The position numbers and the translations under genes were made by a program. Shown in pieces: positions 1 through 6,592 of a DNA stretch of 7,112 nt. The notes beneath the pieces were generated by a model that was not told the DNA's origin, did not search any database, and saw only the letters and a list, made by a program, of their open reading frames with translations. This DNA comes from JBCBKZ01 sp039026975 (GTDB lineage Bacteria > Bacteroidota > Bacteroidia > J057). The DNA lies in contig JBCCLI010000347.1 in the NCBI GenBank assembly GCA_039026975.1, positions 1-7,112 of the forward strand, in the 5' to 3' direction. Position 1 is the first letter of the stretch, and each line of letters starts with the position of its first letter.

Positions 1-729
1 AATGAGGTGGCAGCTATGCAATTAGGAATATCCGATAATCCCATTGGAAGAGAAATCAGTTCCGTAGGAGATATGGATGAAAATGGAAATCCCACCTTTG
101 ACAATTTTAAGATTGTCGGGATTCTCAAGGACTTCCACTTTAGTAATGCCAAAGAATTGATCAATCCATTAGGGCTCTTCATCGGCAATAATAGGGGAGC
201 TGTTTCTTTCAGAATAAAATCAGATGATCTACAAGCTACCTTGGCAGATATGGAAGTTGCTTATAAGAATTTTGCGCCTGATAAGCCATTCCAGTACAGC
301 TTTGTAGATGAACGCTTTGAGGAGATGTATGAGACAGAGCAACGCTTGGGGAAAATCTTTGGCTCCTTCTCCATACTGGCTATTTTCATTGCCTGCCTGG
401 GCCTATTCGCCTTAGCCACCTTCATGGCAGAGAGAAGAGCCAAAGAAATCAGTATCAGACGTGTAATGGGTGCCAGAGTATCCAATATCATGCTATTGCT
501 CTCTTCAGAATTTCTGAAACTAGTAGGCCTTGCCCTAATCTTTGCGGTTCCGGTATCCTATTACCTGATGCAAAACTGGTTAGAAGGGTTTGCCTATAGA
601 GTTGACTTAGGGGCAGATGTATTTGTCATCAGTGGCATTTTGGCCCTCATGATTGCCCAACTTACGGTAAGCTTCCAGTCTATGAAAGCAGCATTGGCTA
701 ATCCTGTGAATGCCCTCAGGAATGAATAA
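1..729 (+). CDS. ABC transporter permease, MacB/FtsX type, C-terminal part (5' end outside window)
   Basis: This is the C-terminal ~242 residues of a large inner-membrane ABC permease. The reading frame is open from base 1 (it begins Asn-Glu-Val), and the neighbouring paralogue continues upstream in the same way, so the GTG at base 7 is an internal Val and not a start. The visible part holds the end of the second periplasmic (MacB_PCD-like) domain and then the final FtsX domain. Counting the Val at base 7 as residue 1, TM helices lie at about 116-139, 170-188 and 203-224. The typical cytoplasmic segment AKEISIRRVMGA follows the first of these helices. The protein ends ANPVNALRNE, as its neighbour does. 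Family members work with a separate ATPase in mechanotransmission or export of lipoproteins, peptides or drugs; the substrate cannot be read here. The next permease starts 63 nt downstream on the same strand, so co-transcription is likely. Confidence 0.93.
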   Translation, partial: NEVAAMQLGISDNPIGREISSVGDMDENGNPTFDNFKIVGILKDFHFSNAKELINPLGLFIGNNRGAVSFRIKSDDLQATLADMEVAYKNFAPDKPFQYSFVDERFEEMYETEQRLGKIFGSFSILAIFIACLGLFALATFMAERRAKEISIRRVMGARVSNIMLLLSSEFLKLVGLALIFAVPVSYYLMQNWLEGFAYRVDLGADVFVISGILALMIAQLTVSFQSMKAALANPVNALRNE

Positions 730-792
730 CTTTTTATTAACTAGGCCATTAGAGGATTCTCCATACTTTTAGATAAGCATAATATTTCCTCA

Positions 793-3228
793 ATGATCAA
801 AAACTATTTTACTACGGCACTCAGGGTATTAAACAAGCAGAAGTTTTTTACTACCATCAACGTTCTGGGGCTGGCTGTAGGGATTGCTTGCTGCATGGTT
901 ATGCTTCTCTATGTGAAGAATGAAGTATCCTATGACAAGTATCATGCACATATAGATCAGCTGTACCGTATCGTAGTTGATTTGAGATTTGGGGAAGTAG
1001 ATGGACGTATGTCAGATTCCCCACCCCCTATGGCCCAGGCACTCATAAACGACTTTCCCGAGGTGCTTAATGCAGGACGTACAGAGCAGCAGGGAGAGCG
1101 GTGGGTTTCCAGAGGGAGTAGTGAAAGTGTGCTGATAGAAGATGTGGTGTATGTGGATACCAGCATTTTTCAGATGTTCTCCTTTGAAGTCCTTTCAGGA
1201 GATCCAGTGAAGGCACTCAGCAATCCAGATTTAGTCGTTATCAGCCAACGGATAGTAGATTTATTTTTCCCTGGCGAAGATCCCATGGGCCAAAGCCTGA
1301 CAGTGGGTAATGACTGGAATGTGGAAGTGGCAGGCGTGATAGCAAACATGCCCGAGCAATCCTCTTTTGTGTATGATATCTTTTTCTCAATGGAGAACAT
1401 TAGGCTTGGGGATAATAATATATGGCTTAACCATTCATTTGAGACCTACTTCCAACTAGCTGAAGGAGCTGACCCTGAGGCGCTCAAAGCCAAGTTTCCA
1501 GCTATGCTAGAGAGATACGCTGGGCCCGAGCTGGAAAAGTTCCTGGGCGTTACCCTGGAAGAATTTCGTGAATCTGGCAAGCAGATTGGATATGGGTTTC
1601 AGCCTGTAGCAGATATGCACCTGTATTCTCAGGACATAGATGGGGTGGGAGGAAATGGCAATATCCGATATGTGTACATATTCTCTCTCATAGCAGTCAT
1701 GATCCTGCTCATAGCCAGTATTAATTTTATCAATCTATCCACAGCCAAATCTGCTGTAAGAGCCAGAGAGGTAGGAATCAGGAAAGTGATGGGATCTGTT
1801 AGAAGCATGCTAATAGGCCAGTTTTTAACAGAGTCAGTCATCATGAGTGCTCTCTCTTTTATATTGGCTTTAGGGATAGGAGCCTTATTTCTTCCCGTTT
1901 TTAACTCCTTGGCCCAAACGGAAATAAGCATGCCCTGGACTAGCCCCGTTTTTTGGCTTATCATGATATCGGGCGCTTTGATGCTAGGCGTTATTACGGG
2001 AATGTATCCCGCTTTCTTTTTATCTGCCTTCAAGCCTGTGAGGGTGCTTAAAGGAAATCTCACCCGCCAGCGTAGTGGGAACTGGTTGAGGAGTGGGCTA
2101 GTCATTTTTCAGTTTGGAGCCTCTATCGTACTTATCATAAGCACCCTTATCGTGAGGAAGCAGCTTTCCTACATACAGAATAAAGACCTGGGCTTTAATA
2201 AGGAACATGTAGTGATCATGGAGAATACCTATGATTTGAAGGAAAGAACCCAGCTGTTAAAGAAAGAGCTGGTGAAGCGGGAAGATGTGATTGCGGGCTC
2301 AGTATCAAGTTTTTTGCCGGTTAGCTCAAGCCGAAGTAGTTCTCTTTATTGGCTGAAAGAGGAAACTAACCAAAATAAGGAAGTCCTCCTTTCCTACTTT
2401 GATGTTGATGTTGATTATGTTAAAACCTTTGGATTGGAATTACATGAAGGAAGAGATTTCTCCCTTTCATTTCCTACAGATTCACAGGCGATCTTGATTA
2501 ATGAGGTAGCCGCACAAAGATTTGGGATTGCAGATAATCCCCTAGGAAAAGAAATTTCTACCATAGATGACGTGATGGAAGATGGGACCGTTACCTACCT
2601 GAATTATAAGGTGATAGGTGTGTTAAAGGATTTTCATTTCAGCACGGCTAAAGAACTGATAAACCCACTAGCCCTTTTTATTGCAGAAAGTAGGGGCTCT
2701 ATTTCATTCAGGCTGAAGTCTGATGATCTGCAGGAAACACTTAGGGAAATAGAGAATACCTATAAGACCTTTGTTCCTGATAAACCTTTTCAGTATAGCT
2801 TCCTGGATGAACGCTTTGAAGACATGTATGAGACGGAGCAGCGATTGGGAAAAATATTTGGGGCCTTCTCCATCCTGGCCATATTCATTGCTTGTTTAGG
2901 CTTATTTGCGCTAGCTACTTTCATGGCAGAACGGAGGGCCAAGGAAATTAGCATCAGAAGGGTAATGGGCGCCAAAGTATCTAATATCTTGGTGCTACTC
3001 TCTTCTGAGTTCCTGAAATTAGTGGCGCTGGCCTTATTAGTGGCTGCCCCGATAGCTTACTTACTCATGAAAAATTGGTTAGATGGATTTGCCTACAGAG
3101 TAGATGTTGGAGTAGATGTATTCATCTTTAGTGGGATACTGGCTCTGCTAATCGCTCAACTTACAGTAAGCTTTCAGTCTATGAAAGCTGCCCTTGCTAA
3201 TCCTGTGAATGCGCTTAGGAATGAATAA
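793..3228 (+). CDS. ABC transporter permease, MacB/FtsX type, full length (811 aa)
   Basis: This is a complete inner-membrane permease of the large two-module type common in Bacteroidota. Predicted order: TM1 about 20-42; first periplasmic MacB_PCD-like domain about 43-290; TM2-4 about 292-315, 350-370 and 385-412; a linker with PVRVLKGN; TM5 about 433-454; second periplasmic domain about 455-685; TM6-8 about 687-710, 741-759 and 774-795. Each FtsX domain has its signature cytoplasmic loop, AREVGIRKVMGS near 324-335 and AKEISIRRVMGA near 716-727. From residue 572 to the end it aligns without gaps to the upstream gene at about 77% identity (hand count). The ATG at 793 gives the usual N-terminus for the family (a short basic stretch, then TM1); no Shine-Dalgarno is visible, which is normal in this phylum. 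No ATP-binding subunit is encoded in the window, so the partner and substrate are unknown. Confidence 0.95.
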   Translation: MIKNYFTTALRVLNKQKFFTTINVLGLAVGIACCMVMLLYVKNEVSYDKYHAHIDQLYRIVVDLRFGEVDGRMSDSPPPMAQALINDFPEVLNAGRTEQQGERWVSRGSSESVLIEDVVYVDTSIFQMFSFEVLSGDPVKALSNPDLVVISQRIVDLFFPGEDPMGQSLTVGNDWNVEVAGVIANMPEQSSFVYDIFFSMENIRLGDNNIWLNHSFETYFQLAEGADPEALKAKFPAMLERYAGPELEKFLGVTLEEFRESGKQIGYGFQPVADMHLYSQDIDGVGGNGNIRYVYIFSLIAVMILLIASINFINLSTAKSAVRAREVGIRKVMGSVRSMLIGQFLTESVIMSALSFILALGIGALFLPVFNSLAQTEISMPWTSPVFWLIMISGALMLGVITGMYPAFFLSAFKPVRVLKGNLTRQRSGNWLRSGLVIFQFGASIVLIISTLIVRKQLSYIQNKDLGFNKEHVVIMENTYDLKERTQLLKKELVKREDVIAGSVSSFLPVSSSRSSSLYWLKEETNQNKEVLLSYFDVDVDYVKTFGLELHEGRDFSLSFPTDSQAILINEVAAQRFGIADNPLGKEISTIDDVMEDGTVTYLNYKVIGVLKDFHFSTAKELINPLALFIAESRGSISFRLKSDDLQETLREIENTYKTFVPDKPFQYSFLDERFEDMYETEQRLGKIFGAFSILAIFIACLGLFALATFMAERRAKEISIRRVMGAKVSNILVLLSSEFLKLVALALLVAAPIAYLLMKNWLDGFAYRVDVGVDVFIFSGILALLIAQLTVSFQSMKAALANPVNALRNE

Positions 3229-3274
3229 GGCTTGATAAATAATATAAGTATGCCTCCTCCAGCCGTCAAAACTA

Positions 3275-3303
3275 ACTAGCTTGGGGTTAACCCCCAAGCT
3301 AGT
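3275..3303. terminator. Perfect hairpin between convergent genes, probable terminator
   Basis: Arms 3275-3286 (actagcttgggg) and 3292-3303 (ccccaagctagt) are perfect 12-bp inverted repeats around a 5-nt loop (ttaac). The hairpin lies 46 nt past the permease stop and about 90 nt past the stop of the minus-strand YceI-like gene, the usual place for a shared terminator. The T-tract is weak on the + strand (gagattt) and better on the minus strand, where the stem is followed by tagtttt. It may therefore act mainly on minus-strand transcripts, or on both through RNA structure. Termination is inferred from structure and position only. Confidence 0.7.
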
Positions 3304-3394
3304 GAGATTTGTATGATCAGTAGGTATTTGATTGTTAGCAATCTCCCGCTTGCCAAATGGAGGGTTACAGACTCCTGTCCGCTGAATGCCTAGC

Positions 3395-4027
3395 CTAAGG
3401 GCTTTGGTTCGGATACAGGGTTAAGGAAAAAGTAACCTTAATGTCATCTTCCGTTTGTATTTGCCCATACATGGCGGAGGGAGGTTTTACGCTAAATTGG
3501 GTCATTTGCATATCATAAACGCCTTCCAGGCTGATTAATCCATTATCCAGAAACTTCCCTTTAATAGGGAATTCCACCCTTCTTTTGATACCTGCTAAGG
3601 TAAGCTGTCCAGATGCCTGTACGATGAAGGTACTTTTTTCAGAAGACAGAATTTTTTTCAGAGTTCCTTTATTAAGCACATATTCTATTTTCGGATGTTT
3701 ATCGGCCTTCAAAGCAGTTTTAATTTTATCATCGATAATTCCTCCGACATCACTTGACAGAGAGGCTACTGGTATGCTAAAGCTTACATCTCCTACTGAT
3801 TTATCTTGTGGGAAGTCTTCCAGCATCTCTAGGCTATTCTCCAGGGAGATATCATGTTCTATTTCATCCGTAGTAATGGTCCATGGGTATACATTGGTAT
3901 TGCCCTGTATGGAAAACTTACTTTCCTCAGAGAGGGAGTAGGATATTTTTTGAGCGTGTAAAAAAAACAGACTTAAGCAGCTAAGGAATAGGAGAAATAA
4001 CGATTTGACATTCATATAAAAATACAT
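3395..4027 (-). CDS. Secreted YceI-like family protein
   Basis: This 210-residue protein has an N-terminal signal peptide: a Lys near residue 8, a Leu/Phe-rich core at about 10-23, and likely signal peptidase I cleavage at HA|Q near residue 25. The rest matches the YceI-like beta-barrel family, whose members bind isoprenoid-type or other amphiphilic lipids in the periplasm. Recognisable pieces are SIQGNTNVYPW near 39-49 (the family's 'GtSnvhdW' start), LKADKHPKIEY near 106-116, the GQLTLAGIKR strand near 140-149, and the C-terminal FSVKPPSAMYGQI near 178-190. Length is normal. There are two possible starts, ATG at 4027 and ATG at 4015; the second gives a more typical signal peptide (MNVKSLF), and neither has a Shine-Dalgarno. 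The gene is convergent with the permease and divergent from the oxidoreductase, so it is probably transcribed alone. The ligand and physiological role are unknown. Confidence 0.88.
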   Translation of the reverse strand: MYFYMNVKSLFLLFLSCLSLFFLHAQKISYSLSEESKFSIQGNTNVYPWTITTDEIEHDISLENSLEMLEDFPQDKSVGDVSFSIPVASLSSDVGGIIDDKIKTALKADKHPKIEYVLNKGTLKKILSSEKSTFIVQASGQLTLAGIKRRVEFPIKGKFLDNGLISLEGVYDMQMTQFSVKPPSAMYGQIQTEDDIKVTFSLTLYPNQSP

Positions 4028-4192
4028 GAAATGAAATATATGGCTTTTTTAGGGGAAATAGATGAGCATGTTTCTGTATGGAGAAAATAGGATGCTTTTC
4101 AGCAGAGTAATTATTTGAAGCCTCAGGTAGATTACGAGAAAATCAGTATCTTATTATAGAAAGTAACTCTCGATTAAAAAGGAAAACAACTC
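4028..4192. other. Divergent intergenic region between the YceI-like gene and the oxidoreductase operon
   Basis: This 165-bp A/T-rich gap must hold the promoters of both divergent units. I searched for the Bacteroidota promoter form (TAnnTTTG at -7 with TTG near -33) and found only a poor partial match, the TTTG at 4114-4117 preceded by att. No CAAAnnTA, the minus-strand equivalent, is present. No clear operator palindrome was seen. Confidence 0.4.
4179..4183 (+). promoter_or_regulatory. Possible ribosome binding site of the Gfo/Idh/MocA gene
   Basis: AAGGA lies 9 nt upstream of the ATG at 4193, within aaaaaggaaaac. It is the only Shine-Dalgarno-like sequence I see before any start in the window. 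It supports the ATG at 4193, which also places the Tat motif properly near the N-terminus. Confidence 0.4.
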
Positions 4193-5545
4193 ATGAAATC
4201 TACTGACAAAAAGAATACCTCTCCTGTAGACAGGAGAACCTTCCTGAAAGGATCTGCCCTCATGGGCGCTGGTATGCTGGCCTCTACTAATCTGAGTGCG
4301 AGTATGCACCTTTCTGATGATGATACCATCAAAATAGCTGTAGTAGGATGTGGAGGAAGAGGAACTGGGGCAGCGGCACAAGCACTTTCTGTCAAGGAAA
4401 ATGTCAAGCTGGTAGCCATGGCAGATGCCTTTGAAGATAATGTAGAGAATTCCTACAAGCGGCTCACAGACCCAAACTTCTCTGACTGGTCTGGAGAATC
4501 TAAAAGCTTGGCTGACCGTATTGACGTCCCCAAAGAGCGACGTTTTCATGGCTTTGATGCCTATAAAGAGGCCATTAAACTGGCTGATGTGGTGATTCTG
4601 GCTACTCCTCCAGGCTTTAGGCCCATGCACTTTGAAGAGGCTATCAGACAAGATAAGCATGTATTTATGGAGAAACCCCTGGCTACAGATGCTCCTGGGG
4701 TTAGGAAAATTCTGGATGCAGCAGAAGAAGCCAAAAAGAAAAAGCTGAATGTAGTGGTAGGCCTCCAGCGTCATTATCAGAAAGTGTATAGAGAGTGGGT
4801 AGAGCGTATCCATGAAGGGGTAATTGGAGATATAGTTTCTTCCACCGTTTACTGGAATAGTGGAGGAGTGTGGGTAAGAGGACGTAAGCCAGGTATGACA
4901 GAGATGGAGTATCAGATGAGAAACTGGTATTATTTTAACTGGCTTTGTGGGGACCACATTAATGAACAGCACATCCATAATATAGACGTTTCTAACTGGG
5001 TCATGCAGGCCTATCCTGTAAAAGCCCAGGGGATGGGTGGAAGACAGGTGAGAAATGGAAAAGACCACGGAGAAATCTTTGACCACCACTTTGTGGAGTA
5101 TACCTATGCTAATGGAGCCAAGATGTTTAGCCAATGTAGACACCAAAAAGGCACCATGAACAGAGTAACGGAGTCTTTCCAGGGTACTGCAGGTCTAGCT
5201 CCCAAGCCAGGATTACTACAAACACTTTCTGGTTACAAAATATGGGAACACAGAGGCAAGAATGACCCCAACCCCTACCAGGTAGAGCATGATGAGTTAT
5301 TTGAAGCTATAGCTAAAGGAGAGTATGCCTTTGCAGATGCAGAAAATGGAGCTAAGAGTACCATGACGGCCCTACTGGGAAGAATGGCTACTTACTCAGG
5401 GCAGGTGGTAGAGTGGGAAGATGCCATGAACTCCCAGATGAGCCTAATGCCTGAGAAGTTTGCCTGGGATGCTAATCCTCCCGTGCTACCTGATGAAAAT
5501 GGATACTACCCCATACCTACACCTGGGGTGACCAAAGTGATATAA
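4193..5545 (+). CDS. Tat-exported Gfo/Idh/MocA family oxidoreductase
   Basis: This is a 450-residue NAD(P)-dependent dehydrogenase-fold protein. It starts with a twin-arginine signal (DRRTFLKG at 13-20, then a small/hydrophobic stretch to about residue 36), so it is probably exported folded with its nucleotide bound, as known for Zymomonas glucose-fructose oxidoreductase. The Rossmann core begins at about 46 with IKIAVVGCGGRG (dinucleotide-binding glycines at 52-57). The family's EKP motif lies at 160-162, with Lys161 the likely catalytic lysine. The C-terminal alpha/beta domain contains GDHINEQHIHNIDVSNW at 253-269, where His262 is the likely catalytic His, and the usual closing segment YSGQVVEWEDAMNS at 401-414. 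Family substrates are sugars, polyols or glycosides; the exact one cannot be read. It heads a probable operon with ApbE and a TIM-barrel isomerase. Homologues of this type are frequent in polysaccharide-degrading Bacteroidota and Planctomycetota. Confidence 0.93.
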   Translation: MKSTDKKNTSPVDRRTFLKGSALMGAGMLASTNLSASMHLSDDDTIKIAVVGCGGRGTGAAAQALSVKENVKLVAMADAFEDNVENSYKRLTDPNFSDWSGESKSLADRIDVPKERRFHGFDAYKEAIKLADVVILATPPGFRPMHFEEAIRQDKHVFMEKPLATDAPGVRKILDAAEEAKKKKLNVVVGLQRHYQKVYREWVERIHEGVIGDIVSSTVYWNSGGVWVRGRKPGMTEMEYQMRNWYYFNWLCGDHINEQHIHNIDVSNWVMQAYPVKAQGMGGRQVRNGKDHGEIFDHHFVEYTYANGAKMFSQCRHQKGTMNRVTESFQGTAGLAPKPGLLQTLSGYKIWEHRGKNDPNPYQVEHDELFEAIAKGEYAFADAENGAKSTMTALLGRMATYSGQVVEWEDAMNSQMSLMPEKFAWDANPPVLPDENGYYPIPTPGVTKVI

Positions 5546-5547
5546 TC

Positions 5548-6549
5548 GTGATCTATTGTTTTGGCAGCAGGGTAAGCCTATGGCTTAGCCTGTTCTTTTT
5601 GGTCATCTGTGTTGGAAGTATTTCTGCTCAGCCCACAAGGTTTGAGTTTAAAGAACCTCATATGGGGTCTTCCTTCCTGCTGGTTTTATATGCAGATGAG
5701 CAGGAAGAGGCCAAGCAAGCTGCTACGGCTGCCTTTAAAAGAATAGCAGAATTAAATGCTGTTCTCAGTGATTATGATCCTGAAAGTGAAGTCAATCATT
5801 TATCGGCAAGTTCAGGAAGCGGAAAGTGGATAAGCATCAGCCCTGACCTTATGGAGATGCTGGTGCAGTCCCAGAGGTATAGCCAGCAGAGTAAGGGAGC
5901 CTTTGACGTGACGGTGGGTCCTCTGGTCAGGCTATGGAGAAAAAGCGTGAGAGAGGCCAAGCTACCCAATAAGAAAAGGCTTAGGAAGGTAAAAAAGGCA
6001 GTCGGCTATGAGCTGGTAGCACTGAATACCTCTGCTGGTAAGGCAAAGCTACTCCATCCTAACATGCGGCTAGATTTTGGAGGTATTGCCAAAGGATATG
6101 CGGTGGATGAAGCCTACCGGGTCATTATGGAGTATCAGGTCCATACAGCTATGGTAGACGGAGGGGGTGACTTATACCTGGGGCCACCTCCTCCTGGTCA
6201 TGATGGGTGGAACGTGAAAATAGAGGGAACAGAAGAGGAAAAGGTACTCCTCACTAATTGCGGAATTGCCAGCTCAGGAGACACCTACAGGTTTGTAACC
6301 ATAGAAGGGAAAAGGTATTCTCATATTATTAATCCCAAAAGTGGCTTAGGACTTACCCAACGCCGGCAGGTTACGGTCATAGCTCCTTCCTGTACACAGG
6401 CAGATGCGCTGGCATCCACCTTCAGCGTAGCTGGATTACAAAAATCTCAGCGCATAGGGGAAGTGTATCCTGGGGTAGCCTTTCAATATCAGTATCAGGA
6501 GAAGGAAGAATGGAAAAAATTTCAGACACTAAGATTTACACTAGAGTAA
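5548..6549 (+). CDS. apbE: ApbE-type FAD:protein FMN transferase, secreted
   Basis: This enzyme transfers FMN from FAD to a Ser/Thr of target flavoproteins outside the cytoplasm, using Mg2+. The 333-residue length is typical. An N-terminal export signal spans about residues 1-27 (Leu/Phe-rich core, SISA|Q cleavage); the Cys at 21 does not sit in a good lipobox. Family landmarks in order: HMGSSF near 38-43, SDYDPESEVNHLS near 74-86, GAFDVTVGPLVRLW at 117-130, DFGGIAKGYAVD at 176-187 (the nucleotide-binding core), DGGGDLYLG at 204-212, ASSGDTYRF near 241-249, YSHIINPKSG at 257-266, and ADALAST at 285-291 with the metal-ligand Asp286. The start is GTG, 2 nt after the preceding stop. No in-frame alternative lies between the signal peptide and that stop, so translational coupling to the oxidoreductase is likely. 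Its flavinylation substrate is not obvious in the window. Confidence 0.93.
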   Translation: MIYCFGSRVSLWLSLFFLVICVGSISAQPTRFEFKEPHMGSSFLLVLYADEQEEAKQAATAAFKRIAELNAVLSDYDPESEVNHLSASSGSGKWISISPDLMEMLVQSQRYSQQSKGAFDVTVGPLVRLWRKSVREAKLPNKKRLRKVKKAVGYELVALNTSAGKAKLLHPNMRLDFGGIAKGYAVDEAYRVIMEYQVHTAMVDGGGDLYLGPPPPGHDGWNVKIEGTEEEKVLLTNCGIASSGDTYRFVTIEGKRYSHIINPKSGLGLTQRRQVTVIAPSCTQADALASTFSVAGLQKSQRIGEVYPGVAFQYQYQEKEEWKKFQTLRFTLE

Positions 6550-6592
6550 TTTTACTTGTTAGACTACACATTTATCCTAACTAAAAAAGACT

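Noticed and set aside
761..775. Possible Bacteroidota -7 box (tactttta) before the second permease
   Set aside because: Seven of eight consensus positions match, but there is no TTG about 19-21 nt upstream, and the 63-bp gap in a tandem pair fits co-transcription.
1629..2105. 158-codon open frame on the minus strand opposite the second permease
   Set aside because: It lies wholly inside the well-supported permease gene, has no start signal, and its hydrophobic content mirrors the membrane segments on the other strand.
3360..3420. tRNA-like pieces (acagactcctgt mini-hairpin and ggttcgg)
   Set aside because: No acceptor stem or T-stem pairing could be built, and the ggttcgg part lies inside the YceI-like coding end.
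3585..3941. 118-codon open frame on the + strand opposite the YceI-like gene
   Set aside because: The YceI-like protein on the minus strand has a signal peptide and family motifs throughout; the + strand frame has neither.
4154..5146. 330-codon open frame on the minus strand opposite the oxidoreductase gene
   Set aside because: The + strand gene has clear family motifs across the whole span. The antisense translation shows no recognisable domain and is rich in His/Ser/Tyr runs typical of a reversed coding strand.
6558..6581. Weak inverted repeat gttag...ctaac between ApbE and the TIM-barrel gene
   Set aside because: It has only a 5-bp stem with a 14-nt loop and no T-tract, so it is not a credible terminator.
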